Assembly: GCF_047495875.1 (NCBI RefSeq)
Contig: NC_092497.1
Location: forward strand, 77,585,249-77,649,248
Source of the DNA: Pithys albifrons albifrons
Lineage: Eukaryota; Chordata; Aves; Passeriformes; Thamnophilidae
Length of the DNA: 64,000 bases
Direction: 5' to 3'
Shown: one piece after another, positions 24,607 through 38,077 of the stretch
Numbering within the stretch: the stretch's first letter is position 1
Layout: each line of letters begins with the position of its first letter
The notes under the pieces: model-generated
What the model saw: the letters and a program-made list of their open reading frames with translations, nothing else
Database searches by the model: none
What the model was told of the DNA's origin: nothing
Position numbers and translations under genes: made by a program

Positions 24607-24811
24607 GTACACACATATGTACACACGCATATACATATACACATACACAGACATATACATACATATATATATTTGTAGTAAAGAATTTTTATCTTTTTCT
24701 ATGCATTTTTTCTCATTAAAGAAGCTTAATTTCAAAGGTTGTGGTGGTTTTTGGCAAGAGATCCCCTTCCTAGTCCAGAGAGATATTTTAGTTTTCTTTT
24801 AAACTGAGACA
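23852..24811 (+). mobile_element. solo LTR, 960 bp, containing a CA microsatellite
   Basis: Termini TGTCATAGTTT and AAACTGAGACA form an imperfect inverted repeat. AGCTA is duplicated exactly at 23847-23851 and 24812-24816, giving a five-base target duplication. The first two thirds is GC-richer than the surroundings; the last third contains a (CA)n tract and ATTAAA about 24714. There is no internal coding region. Length, ends and duplication fit a class III (ERV-L-like) solo LTR; the family name is unknown. Several open frames inside the GC-rich part are not genes. Confidence 0.8.
24560..24603. repeat. (AC)22 microsatellite followed by an ATGTAC-rich tail
   Basis: About 44 bases of uninterrupted AC dinucleotides, then about 60 bases of mixed ACATAT and ATGTAC units up to about 24670. 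It lies inside the solo LTR. Confidence 0.95.
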
Positions 24812-24816
24812 AGCTA

Positions 24817-26544
24817 TTATCTGCCATTTATAAATAAAGTGCAATTATTCCATGTTTGTTGAGTTCAGTATTTTTATAGAGCTGAAATTCAGTTTCTGTG
24901 TTAATTATAAGGAATTCATCACATCTTCCCCAAATATTTAGTACTTATTAATTAAATTCTGCATGAATTTTCTCAGAATTCATGTATAAAGTAATAAACT
25001 GAATAATTGATTATGAGGAACGAAAAATGACTAAGAATTTTAGCATCTGTGTATGCAGGTCCTTTTCTCTGAATAATCCAAACAATGAAACAAAGCAGCT
25101 CTTTAAGGATCATTACAAAAAATAATTGAGATTTTATATTCTGGCTGTATTTGCAGACAGTTGTAGTTTCTGTGCTTATTTGATTGGTAAGACTAGAAGA
25201 GGTTATCAACTCAGATTACTTTTAAAAGGAATTGCAGGACTGGGTTAAAAAATGACTATTCATCTTAAACAGCTAACTGATTGAGAAAGTTCTGCTGGTT
25301 TTTGAGACGTGGAGATAAGAATGAAGACAGATCGTCGAGTTCTCTCACTACCAATTACAAACTTCATCTCTGCTTGTCGTTAAAGATCTTCTAGTTGCAG
25401 CCCCGCTCATGTGTCTGATGGCCACCGGGGGGCAGCACTAGCTTGGCTATAAACTGGTTAAGCAAAATTGTTTTTCTTTCCTTGAGCATGACCTTAGTAT
25501 TTATGAAAACCACTGAATTGTTCATAATTGTTCAATTTGCAAACCAGAGTCTGATAAACGTAATCAGCTCTCACCCCGACAGCTTTTTTACACACACACA
25601 TACATACATGGCTGTGTCATATATTATTACACTGAAAGGTCTTAGCAGAAACTTAGACATGTATTTAAATAATGAGAAAATCTGTCAGCCTATATTTCCA
25701 TACTGTTCTTGGCTTCTGCAACAAGACTGTTAAGAAAGCTGGTTTTTGTCTGCTGTGAAAAGAATGGAAACCACCAAATATATTCCCCATAATTTTATTA
25801 TAAAACACAGCATGGTCATCTAACGTTGAGCAGGGAAGCAGAAGTGGAAGTCTGATATTCAACTTCAACCCATGTGATATTGCTAGTTTCCTGTAAGTTA
25901 ACATTTGTTTTAAAAAGTAAAAGCAAAATAAGCAATTATTTGAGATGGGAGTAGTTCACAGATTGTTCATGTGTTTGATTTTGGGTTTGAATGTTTGAAG
26001 AAACCACATGAAGGGAAAAGTTTCTATGAAAATTGTAAATCCACTTATTACTGCCTCCAGAAACTGAGGTGCAAGTAAATATCTTTCCACCTCACTCTTA
26101 TTGCAAAGTCAGAAAATAAATGGGATTAATTTATCACTCTTGAATGCATACTTTGATGTAGTCTGTATCTTCGTATTAGCCTATATTTTTCTTCTCAAGA
26201 TCTTTACCTCTTTTCAGTGCACAGTATAAACACTACACATCGCATGGTGAAGAGAAAAAATGGAAAAAACAGAGTTCCCTTTGCACAAAACCGTAATGTC
26301 ATCTATTGAGATCATCAGAAAATTCTCTACACAGACCTCCATACTTGAACTAATAGAGTAACAGTTCAGCATTTTGTCAGCCTGTTTGGACAAGCCCTAA
26401 AGGAAGGTAAGATACTCCTGTGGCTTTAGCATCAAATAAATGGTGAATCTCCATATACTGAGTTACCTTGACATACCTTCCTCCTTTCCAATTCAAAATG
26501 TTATGAAAGGTGAGATAAAGAACACAGAACCAATAACAAACCTT
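24817..26544. other. AT-rich non-coding stretch with one CTCF-like motif
   Basis: No gene recognised. The only notable site is the CTCF-like motif at 25419-25437. Confidence 0.5.
25419..25437 (+). promoter_or_regulatory. CTCF-like binding motif
   Basis: TGGCCACCGGGGGGCAGCA fits 18 of 19 positions of the widely used vertebrate CTCF consensus YGRCCASYAGRKGGCRSYA; the one departure is G for A at position 9. It sits as a GC-rich island in AT-rich DNA, outside the repeats listed here. A bound CTCF would be an insulator or loop anchor; the orientation is forward on the plus strand. Occupancy cannot be seen from sequence. Confidence 0.55.
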
Positions 26545-27040
26545 AAATCATACAACCATTTATATTGGAAAGGACCTTTAAGATCATTGAGTCTAATCAT
26601 AAACCACCACCAAGTCCATCCCTAAACCATGTCCCCAAGTGCCACATCCATATGTCTTTTAAATAATACCAGGGATGATGATTTGACCGCTTCTCTGGGC
26701 AGCCTATTCCAATATTTTACAACCCTTTTGGTGAAAAATATTTTCCTATCCGAAAAAACTTGAGACCATTTCTTATTGCATGTTGCCTGGAAGAAGAAAC
26801 TGGCCCTCACCTCACTACAACCTCCTTTCAGACAGAGTGATAAGCTCACCCCTCAGCCTCCTTTTATCCAGGCTAAATAACTCCAGCTCCCTCAGCAACT
26901 CCTCTTATGACTTGTGCTTCAGATCATACCCCAGCTCTGTTGTCCTTCTCTGGACACACTCCAGCACTTCTATGTCCTTGTACTGAGGGATACAGAACAG
27001 GACACAGGATTTGATGGGCAGCTGCACCAGTGCAGAACAA
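26545..27040 (-). mobile_element. CR1 LINE 3' fragment, minus orientation
   Basis: The left end, ATTGGAAAGGACCTTTAAGATCATTG-like in the plus strand, is the inverted CR1 3' terminus. A minus frame at 26622-26849 encodes the ORF2 C-terminal signature FFTKRVVKYWNRLPREAV and ends VALGDMV. The 5' part is truncated, as usual for CR1. Confidence 0.9.
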
Positions 27041-28207
27041 TAGTGAGAATTGATAATTGATCTGATATTACTAGATCTGCTTGAAATATTTTAGTGTATG
27101 GGGGTGTAGAAAAATTTTAAATTTTTTATAGTTCACTGAAAGAAAAAAAATGTTTCAGATACTGTGGTTTTAATCATCACAATGATGCTTAAGTTGTTTC
27201 TGTAGAGCTACAATCCTCAAATGATGGGTCAAGGCCCTGAAGCAAGTCATGAGGTGTTAGGGGATACAAGAAAGAAAGCAGCAGCAGTAGCAGTAGAATT
27301 TCCTGTGAGCTGTCCACAAGCTCAGCTCCTTCATGGTGGGAAAGTGAGAAAAGTCTGTAGTGACTGACAGCAAGCACTTGCCAACCAAGGATCTGCCTTT
27401 CTTTACTGGCAATTGCTCTGTTTCTCCAAAGAACTGAAGTAAACATAACCCCTTCCTGCTTTTCAACATTGTATTCTGGGAAAGACAAGTTCCTAGCATT
27501 AGTATATCTTCAATAGATTGTGTGAAGAACAGGGATTGCAGTGAGTTTGACCATTAATGGAATACAGAAACACCCATAATAATATACAAATACTACTGAC
27601 ATACTAGACAAATGAGAAAATCACATTGCTTTCAAGTTTTCAAATTCCCTTTAAGCAAAACTTCAAGAGTTGTGTCTGATGAAACTTTAAAAATATTTCA
27701 TGTATGTTTCTACATCTATTGACATGCCAAGAAAATTAACCCAAAAATCAAAAGATCTTGATGTGGCTTTGAAAAGACACTAGCAAAAAGTTCAAATTCC
27801 ATTTTGATTTCCAATTTGCTTTAGAGTCTGAAGAATCTTGCTCAGCTTTTTAGTCATTTTCTCAGGGCACTAAGTGGTGAAAGATAATTTTCCTAGCATT
27901 TCTCCGACTGAATTACAGGCTTAGCAGCATTAAATTGTACATATTTTTTCATGCTTAATGGGATTTAGGCTTTAATTTTAAATTGTATGAAAGACTTACT
28001 CTGAAAGTAAATCAGCAAGGATGCAGTTTGAGTAACGATTGAAATTTTATCCTTTGAAACACCATACACAGTAACATTTAATTTGTAATTGCGTATCTTC
28101 TTGTACTCTCTCTTTTAATGGTTTCTACACTGGCTGCACATTTAACACATACTTCTTATGCTAAGAAATTCATTGCAGAATGTTAATAGCAAAAATGTTA
28201 TTTCTTG
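27041..28207. other. non-coding stretch
   Basis: No gene recognised. Includes a short CAG/TAG-rich run near 27280. Otherwise AT-rich. Confidence 0.5.
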
Positions 28208-28863
28208 TTCTATGAGAATAAAAAGAGAGAAAAAGGAAAAGAAAAGAAAAGAAAAGAAAAGAAAAGAAAAGAAAAGAAAAGAAAAGAAAAGAAAAGAAAA
28301 GAAAAGAAAAGAAAAGAAAAGAAAAGAAAAGAAAAAAGAAGAGAAAAAGGAAAAGAAAAAAGAAGAGAAAAAGGAAAAGAAAAAAGAAGAGAAAAAGGAA
28401 AAGAAGAGAAAAGAAAAGAAAAGAAAAGAAAAGAAAAGAAAAGAAAAAAGAAGAGAAAAAGGAAAAGAAAAGAAAAGAAAAGAGAAGAAAAGAGAAAAGA
28501 AAAAAAGAAAAGAAAAAAGAAAAGAAAAGAAAAGAGTAGAAAAGAAAAGAAAAGAAAAGAAAAAAGAAGAGAAAAAGAAAAAGAAAAGAAAAGAAAAGAA
28601 AAGAAAAGAGAAGAAAAGAAAAGAAAAGAAAAGAAAAGAAAAGAAAAGAAAAGAAAAGAAAAGAAAAGAAAAGAAAAGAAAAGAAAAGAAAAGAAAAGAA
28701 AAGAAAAGAAAAGAAAAGAAAAGAAAAGAAAAGAAAAAAGAAGAGAAAAAGGAAAAGAAGAGAAAAGAAAAGAAAAGAAAAGAAAAGAAAAGAAAAGAAA
28801 AGAAAAGAAAAGAAAAGAGAAAAAGGAAAAGAAAAGAAAAGAAAAGGAAAAAGAAAAGAAAAG
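28208..28863. repeat. (GAAAA)n polypurine microsatellite, about 650 bp
   Basis: Nearly pure repeats of a GAAAA pentamer, with nested interruptions of an AAAAAGAAGAGAAAAAGG type that recur in blocks at about 28335-28460 and again at 28560 and 28735. One strand is all purine over more than 600 bases. The long Lys/Glu/Arg and Phe/Leu/Ser frames it creates on both strands are artefacts. Confidence 0.95.
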
Positions 28864-28865
28864 AG

Positions 28866-29415
28866 ACAGTCAGTAGATGGGAATTTCATGCGGTTTAACA
28901 AGGCCAAGTGCAAGGTGCTGCGTCTCGGTTAGGGTGACCGCTGATGTCAATACAAGCTGGGGCAATGAACAGGTCAAAAATAGCCCTGCTGAGAAGACTT
29001 GGGTGTGCTGGTGGGTGTGAGACTGAATGTGAAGTGGCAACGTGCACTTGCAGCCCAGAAAGCCAATTGCCTCCTGGGCTATAACAAAAGCAGTGTAGCC
29101 GGTAGGATGAGGGAGGAGATTCTGACCCTCTGCTCTGTGCTTGTATACTTATATACTATGCTCTTGTCCAGTACTGTATCCACCACTGGGGTCCTCAGCA
29201 AAGGAAGGATATTGACCTGTTGGAGCAAGCCCAGAGGAGGGTCAGCAAGACAATTATAGTGATGAAACACCTCTTCTACAAGGAAAGGGATTGACATTGC
29301 TCAGCCTGAAGAAGAAAAAGCTTCAGAGTGGCCTAATTTCAGCCTTCCGGTATATCTAAAGGGAGACTATAAGGAAGATGGAGAGAGACTATTCCCAAGA
29401 GCATGTAGTGCTCTT
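28866..29415 (+). mobile_element. CR1 LINE fragment
   Basis: Sequence beginning near ATGGGAATTTCATGCGG, with AACAAGGCCAAGTGCAAGGTGCTG, corresponds to the CR1 ORF2 region just after the reverse transcriptase palm. It continues through ACTTGGGTGTGCTGGTGG and ends near GGGCATGTAGTG-like sequence at about 29412. It is frame-broken and lacks the 3' UTR. The polypurine repeat directly abuts its 5' side. Confidence 0.85.
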
Positions 29416-32400
29416 AAACAGTGCAGTCAATAAGCTTGTACCAAGCATAGTCAGTAACTTTTCATAAGCCTACCACTAACTTTTAAATCCCAGAGTCCAT
29501 TTTAATTTCATGGTTAATTTTCATTTCATCAGGAACAAACATTTCATCAGACACAAATAAAAAGTAAAAATATGAGTCTTTAGTTGATCTGTTCACACAA
29601 AACTGCATGGCATTTCAACAAGGTATTTTTGGGGATGCCAGCAAGTGACTGTAGAGTACTGAGCTGAATATATGTCAAATGAGGCTGAGACATGAATTTA
29701 ATCCCATGTTATCATAAACAACTGTAGTGACACATCATGCATCAAACTGATTGAAATTCATAATTTTAACTTCAACTCATTGGAAGTGATAGATTTTAAA
29801 TATGTTGTTCAGTCTCAGAATAACAATTAATTTAAAAAAAATAAAGGAAAATACAGCAAGGGATCTAAACAAAAATGCACAAAATGTCAACTTGCATGAA
29901 CAATGCTCTGAAATTCTTATTTTCAGGGCCTGATGTAAAAATGTGAAGATAGTTATATCTTAAACAATAGGAAATGAAACCCCCTAAACTTACACTCATG
30001 TTCTGACTCCCCATCTCCCAAAAGAAAAGTGAGCCTATATATTCTTTCTTGTAAGTCAGAAGCACCAATTCTAATCCGGCTCATCATTAGAGAAAATAAA
30101 ATTCAGACTGAGTTCCAATGGACTCATTAGGGTTACTGGCCCAACACTTTCTTGGTGGTGCACTTCACTGACAAACACAGTCAACCAAAACACTTGCACA
30201 GCTCTTTTTGTGATGTCAGAAGCTTGTATGTTGCATTCACAGCATCAAAAAATTGCCCAGTGTACAAGAGGTTTGCTGTCAGCCTAAGCATTTTTGCTGC
30301 TCTATTCCTGAAAAATGCATTCTCATGTTGCTCCTGTAATATAACAGAAATACCATAAAAAGATGGAAACTTTTAATACTGCTCATGACCAGGGGAATAA
30401 ACACAACCAACATTTGTAATATCCATGGCAACAGGAAGCAGCCTAGACTTAGTAGGTCTTATCCTGCTGTTTGTAATAGTAAGTCATTCATCTGCTAAGA
30501 AATAAGGAAAATTAAGAAGAAAAAAGGGTTCTTTGTAGGGGCTAGCCTTAGATTAGTTCCAAAGTTCCCATGCTTCACCCCATTCACTTACAATAAAAAT
30601 CATACAGCCAGCCAGATTTTGCCCTCTGGCCCTTCTCTTGCCATTTCTTCTTTACAGTTGCTTCAATGGTGAATATCCCACCGCATGTCTTGTGACTGCC
30701 CTCTGAGAAACTCCCATCTCCAGTGACCTTTCTGACTCAAGCCAGACCCAAGGGAATCACTGGAGCATCAGTTGGAGCTGGATCTTTCCCATAACTGCTC
30801 CTTGGATGAAGCAGTTCCTAACAAACACACATCTTTTCAGATAAGAGGTTTTCTGATTCAGTGTCACTTTTCCTGTTGGAGTTGTTTTCCCATCTATTCC
30901 CCATTATTTTAAGACCTTCAAAAAATGAAAAAATGTCCTTTTTGTTGTATTTTATTTGTATGTGACTTTTTCTTGTAGAAATATAGACCTCTAGGACAAA
31001 TATAGAATAGACGTCTTGATACCAGAGTTGTTCCACTGACAATAATTGACCTAAACTTAGACAGAGTGAATAAATAACCTTAATGGGTGGGTGGGTACCT
31101 CAGTGGGTGGGAACCCTTTAGATTCACAGCCTTGTTCTGTCAGAGTATACCATCCTGTCCCTGGACCACATATTCTTAGTTCCCTTTTTATTTTTTTTTC
31201 TTCTTTGTTCCCAAGGGGCCTGATGAAAATAAGGGAAACTTCAAAATATATTGAGTTTCTCCTGAGGTTGACAGCATTACTTTGGAAATTATTAAGATAT
31301 TTTTTGTACAAACTTCTACGTACAGCATCTGGAAATATTCTTCAAGTTGTCATGTGAACACTGAGAATGTGTGTTGAGCCTGCCTTCTACTCGCTGTTTC
31401 AAGCTATGCTCCTCTGTGGAGCTAAGAAGTCTGAAGTGGAACCTGAAATGCTGTACACTGAGAACTAACTCTGGCACAGAATTAGATTTTTATTCATAAA
31501 GCTTACAACAAGGAACTTCATTCACTGAACCAAGCTGCTTCCAACAGAGGAAGCAGGAGGTAGATTAAAGAGGCATTCCGAAGTAAGCTTCACTCCAGCT
31601 ATGTTTCTTGGGACAAGCTACAGAATTACACCAGTAGCTACACCAGTATGGAAAGTCAACTTGTTAGTGTATCCATACACTCAAAACACCAAGAAACACA
31701 TTAACTCTGTAGACTTGTCTAAAGTGTGATAAGCTAACTTGCCTGAAAGCATTTTACTTCTGGAAAAAAATTGCTGCAATATGCCATTCTTTCAGATTCT
31801 CAAATGGATTTTGTCAAGTCTTCATATTTATAAAACAATGATATTCTAAGGCAATTGGCAGACTTTTTTGCCATGCATTATTTATTATTTTATTTGATAC
31901 AACATATTCTAATATGTATCAATATATTAATAATATAACTTTGATAGGTATGGTGTTGATAAGGATAGAGTTCTACTAAGGTACAAGTTGACCGGATGAC
32001 AGTTTTTACCATCAGTTTGCTTTAAAAAATCAACACTGAAAAAATTGCTCTCTTTGTAAAGAAAAAAAAACACAACAAAAAACCAAACACCCCCCAGCCC
32101 TTTACATTTGGCATTGACTTAGTTAAATGATAAGCAGCCTTCACTTTGAACTTTTCTGTAGCCAAAATCATTGCTGTGGATTCCTGACAATCTTTCACTG
32201 GACAACCTGTAAATAAATATAACTTTTTACTACTATACTGACATGTAAAACAAGGACTGAATGACTGGTTCATGATGCAGTTCCTGAGACAATAAGTAGA
32301 ATTTCTACAATACTCAGCATGTTTTCAGATTTATTCTTTATAGAAAATCAGATATATAGAATATTTATTAGATTCAAGCTTGATAATCTGATGAAAATTC

Positions 32401-35400
32401 TTACCTTCTTACCCTAACACTGCTTGCACCTAAAGGTTCCATTTACTCTTCACTGCAGTAAAAATACTTCAAATAATTTTACAAACTTCAGGTGAATTAC
32501 AGAAAATCTTTACTTTGAATTGATTTAAAGTATATACTTTCAACTAATTACTGAGTTACTAAAAAGAAAAAAATAATTTTGACACATCTTTAAGCAGTAT
32601 GCATCCCCAGTGCTACTTGTTTGTGACAGTGTCTATAAAGGAACACATGAAGTGCATTTTCTTGTCAAGTGTTGAAAAAAAACACTGCAAAAAATGAAAA
32701 GCATTTCTAAATCAAGGAAAGTAGAAGGAGTGCCTCTTAGCTCAAAACCAAAAAATTCATCAGTGTATTTAAAAGAAAACTAGTATAGATTAGAAACCTG
32801 TAAAGCAAAAGCATATAGATGGAAATATTTTAACCTGTAATTCATCACTGCTGTCAAAATGAAACCAAGTTACTTTTAGTTCATTTTGACTGACATGGAA
32901 ATTTTAATTCTAGCTGTATCTTCCCAGATTTTGTTCTGGTTTAGTTTTTATATTGATTTCAGAATTTTTCATTTTTCAATTGATATAATTTGAATGTTTT
33001 ACACCATCTTTCTGGCATCAAAAATTTGTATCTGGTGCTTTGGAGCAATGCATACATCTAAGTTCATTCATGGAGAAGTTTGCTAAGCTTTTCTTACTAA
33101 GGGCATTTGTACTACTCTTTTATGTTACATATTACACATATCTAAGCATTGCACACTTTTTTCTGATTAATCTCTGTGGATTTATTATAGGTACATAGTT
33201 TAAGAGATGCATATGCCATTTTAGTATAAGGATCTCTTATATAGCTTTAGACAATGCTAGATATAATATTTGATACAGTTTTATAACTGAAGCATCTATC
33301 TCTAAAATAATGATGCACTAGTGTACAGAGAGAGAGAGAGCAAGAATCCAGATAGTTACTTAGTTTGACAATAGAAAGTTTAATCTATGAGAGTCATATC
33401 ATGTGTCTGTTCTATATCCAGTACTGAAGCCATTGAAACCATTGGAATTCTCAGAAAGAAGGACTGCTGCATTAGGCCTAGTGTGACATTGGTATAGTGA
33501 TTGCATGGATTATAAACACATGCTTCAGGAGCAGATGGCTTCAAAATCCACTGATCTCAGTTGTCATCCTGATAGTACTCCTGCATGTCTCTCATGGTTA
33601 AGGAGTCCCTGCCATGAAACTGGCTCCCATGTTTTTCATTTGTTTTTGTGGCTGCACCACATGAAATCAATTACAAGTAACAAAATAAAATATTTTTGAA
33701 TGGGTAAAACACTTACAAGTTTCATATACTTACGACAACTCCAGGATTTAAGAGAAAACATGTTACAATAACAAATAAATTCAGAGTCCAGAGACAATTT
33801 CTGAGAATCAAAGTTCAAAGCTTCTGGGCCTTATATAACCATAAACTTGCAAAAATCTTAAACCATTTCTAGTTTTCACTCCCTTCATCTTTTAAAACTA
33901 AGTAATACTAAGCAACTTCACAGGAATGCTGCATGTTTTGGTTAGCCAATACTCTGAAGAGCTTTAGTATCAGAAGTGACAAAATGTTATTATTTCTTTT
34001 ATGATTAAGAATTCAAATTTTTCTTTAAGAATGTATGTCACTTCAGTAGAATAATTGGCTCTATATGGGAAAAGGCTGTTCAAGAGGCAGTGAAGACAAT
34101 GGCATAAGGACCCTTAAAAATGATTCTAAAATTGTTGACAAGTCTGATCTTTTGCTGTGGGATATTTTCTGTGAAGTGTTTTCACTTAGCACTGAGGTTG
34201 TGTACTGCACCCAGACATATGGAGTTCTGTTGATGTGCATTTTATGAAAAGCCTGACACTGAAAGGAGTTTTGTTTAGCTTAGAGACAGTTGTACCAGGA
34301 AATGCTCTGCTCCAACTCTGTGCGGTATAATGTGCTAGAAAATTGCTCAGAAATAAATCAACATAATTGTACAAGAAAAACTGTCTCTAAATTACCTCCA
34401 GCTGAAACTTCACACCACATCATCTACATTTTATTCCCTTACACCATTGTTTTTCCATGTTTTAAATTGATAGATCATGTAACCTTTCTTACATACACTC
34501 AGCTGCACACCTCTGTTGTTAGCAGCAGGCAAGAGACCTGAGCAATACTTTATATCATGCATGTAGATGAAGTGTTATTATTATATAAAATTGTGGTTTA
34601 TCTCAAAATTAGAAAAAAACTAAATGCAAAATACAACGACAATGAAACAAACAACAACAACAAAAAGGTGACAATTGGGATGATATGACAGAAGACATCC
34701 ACAGCAATCATTAATTAACTCCCAATTTTCCTTCAGGGCACTTTCTGTTTCTCTGATTGCAATATTTTTATGGATTTTCTCCTCCTGCCTTATTAATAAC
34801 TTTTGATGTATGGAGATGGGATAAATAAGACTGCAGATGTACTAAGAAGCTTCCTATGAGGAAAAGAAAATACAGTTAGTATCTGGAATCAGGTGGGAGT
34901 GGGAAGAGGGATTTAAGCCTATTGGAAAGGTATTGCAAGGGAAACAAGTATAAACAATATCTGTATGCTGAAGGGAGGTCCCTACTGATGTCCTCATGCA
35001 GTCATTGAGATGTCCAGCTGACAGCACTACGCCTCCATAATTTTCAGGTCATGTTGGCTTATGCTTCCACCAGGAGGAAGAATTAGTGTTCTCAGGGGAA
35101 GTCCTGAGGCTGCAGTCTATAAATCATATTGGTTTCTATAAAATACCAAGTCCAGTTCTTTGGATCCTCAGGGATCTTGGAGGTAAGTTATGTCTAGTAC
35201 ATCAACCATGCTAGCAGAGAGCCTAAGTTTGAAATCTCTATTGGAAAAGAAAATACTTTGCAATTTTGTATGTCAAATGGGCACGAGACTCCCTGCCTTG
35301 TATTTATAAAAGCTGCTACTCTGATTTTACTCTTTTTTTTTGCTCAGGAAGGAAAGAAGTCATAAGTGATGTCACTTGGGGTACAGAATGCTTCTTAATT

Positions 35401-38077
35401 TCTTTAACAAGCGTTATAATTGCCTGGTATTTTTGCTCCACTCCATTTCTTGCTGTGGGAGGCTGTGAATATGAATACTTTGGACTGAACCCTTGAAACA
35501 GCAGTTTTAGTCCTGTAAAAAAACCAAACAAACATTATTCACTTGGGGGTTTTTTGGTTGTTGTTGGTTTGGTTTTTTTTTTTTTTTTGAAGAGGAAGCA
35601 GCATAGAGCAGAGAAGTCATTTATTACATGACTAAATGTGAACTACAAGTTGGAAAGGGGAACGTGTTATGCAAAATTTCTGCTTTTCTCGTCTCTCTCA
35701 TTATACCTTTGGAAAATTATAGAGAACTCCAGTTCTGTGTAGAAGGGAAAATATTTCTAAATTGATTCTAAAATATACATATACTTTAGCAAATCTAGGA
35801 CTCCTTTGGTTTTCCAATCTTTTCTGAAGGTAAGAGGCAACGCCCAAGACAGCATATTCAAAATAAAGAAAAAAAGACCCTGTGAAAGAACTGTGTAAGA
35901 GAACCAGATAATCCCCCACGGGGGAATTCTGAAATCTGATAGAGGTCTAAACACAGCTGCAAGGAAAATAACTGATTAGACTAAAACTGAACATTCTCTG
36001 TACTGCAGTCACATGTTCTTAACTTCTAAGTTTCTAGAAAAATGCTGTAATCTCACAATTTCTCTGTACCTTAAAATTATATGGATGTACTTAGTATGCT
36101 GTGAGTTTACACATTAATTTTCATTAATGAGATTGATTCTTTAAAATGCTACTTTGTTACTCACTAGCTCCTTGTGATAGTTTTTGTCTGGTGAATATTT
36201 TGAGAGCCCTTTTCTTTAAAGTGAGAGAGAATTCAAAATAATGAGTAATTTATAGAATGGTATTAAAATTCCAGTAAAAAAAAGCTGAAGATACATTGTT
36301 TCAAGGTATTTATATGATCATGCACTAAAAATTTGAAAACTGGAGCTAGTTATTGTATGAATGGGACACCCCTATGGAACACTGGAGTCAAGAGGTGAGC
36401 AATGGTAGCCACTATGACCATCCCTGCTGTGGGGAGATAACAAACACTGCTCTACAGTGTCTGGCCATATATGAATCTCTCATTCAATGTGCAGTGCTGT
36501 GAATGCTTCATCCTCTAGGGACTTTCAAATAAATTAAATGTCTGTAATAATTGATATTATATTATTTTAGTAAAAAATATAAAAAAAGTGAGAATTGTAT
36601 TCTTCTTTACATGATGACATGTGTGATAAATAAGTCAGGGATATACACAAATCAAAACATTAAGGATGGCTTTTCCACTACTCTAGTAGTAAGCTTAAGG
36701 CCAAGCTATGGCTCAATAAACTTCTGGTTTACACCACAGAAGCAGAGGAAGAGTAGCACCAGCAACAGATTTATTTAACTGGATAAGGACAATGCCAGTT
36801 GAAATTTCAATAGAGAAAATACCTGATGTGCATTTATATATACTGGAATTTTTGATATTCCCATTTTCTGTTTCTTAAGCAAATTCCAATTTCAATAAGT
36901 ATGTTCTACCATCTTAGAATTTTTCTTTATTTCAGGTTGACTCTCCTATATTCTTTATTTTCTTTATTAAATTAAAGAAACTACTGCAAACTGTTGAATG
37001 GCAGCTATTTGTGGTTGAGTAATTGTTGTAATATAAAGCAAGTAAGCAACACCCAATACAGTTGTGGCTGAGCTTCTATTTCCATCCATCATGTGTAGCC
37101 AGTAAATTAATCTTAAATGACTGGACTCCGCTGAAATGAAGTAGGATCTGTCTTGATAAAGGTCAAACACCATTTCCCTTTTTTCTAAGTTTGAAGTCTT
37201 GCACTTAAGTTTCTAGTGCTGGCACCATAAGTAACCTGACATTTCCTGCTGACAAGAATTCTTTAGTATTTTAATGTAGTGGCATTTTTTAATCATTCAT
37301 TTCTGTTACTAAACACTCATAGAGGGAGGCATATACGCAACTAGTAGAGTTATTTCTAAAACAGAGACCAGTGAAAATTAAATGTCTCTTATTTGTTGCA
37401 GCCTGCATCTCACTTGATGAAACTGTATTTTAATATTGTGTTAATTTCACAACATTTTTTTTCTTTTGAATACCAACTGATCACGAGATGTAAGCACACA
37501 CAAAGGCCTAGCACACTGATGGATATGTGAGTGCCTTTGAAATATGATGTCAGTATCAACCTCGCTGCATGCCTGGAGCATTGCTGAATGTGTTATTCCC
37601 TTTCAGAGTAACCAAAAAAATAAGAACACAGAGAAACTTTCTTCTAACCTGTTTCCCATCAGAAATCAGTGAAATGACCTTCTGGACCTGTAAATAGTAG
37701 CCTATATTTTTTTAAAGTACCACTGTGAGCCAGCAAAATTTTGCATGTGGGTCATGTATGCATTCTCCTTGATGTTAACACCCTCCTTCAGACTAAAATC
37801 ATATACCATTTTGACATACAAATAGATTTCCTGGTTATCTTAATCCTCCTAATGGATCATTCCAAGACTATTATAACAGGCTTACTTTCAATATTGTCCC
37901 AAGAACTTAGCAGAGTGTATATTATGGTTGGAATCAATATGTTCATTAATAATAGGAATACTCTGTGTCTTATGATTAAATAAATTATTTGTGACTGCAC
38001 AGAAAGTAACTACTATTTTAATTAAATCAACAAAAGAATGGTTAGAATTATTAATGTCTTAATAGAATAATGTCTCC
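29416..38077. other. long AT-rich gene-poor stretch
   Basis: No gene, RNA or mobile element that I can support. There is a short (GA)n run at about 33327-33342 and a poly(T) run with TTGTTGG units at about 35549-35590. All open frames are short and show no recognisable motif. Confidence 0.45.

Noticed and set aside
23872..24735. Several overlapping frames of 60-137 codons
   Set aside because: They lie inside the solo LTR 23852-24811, including its CA tract.
28158..28913. Open frames of 223-247 codons on both strands (Lys/Glu/Arg-rich and Phe/Leu/Ser-rich)
   Set aside because: They are produced by the GAAAA microsatellite, whose repeats carry no stop codons in any frame.
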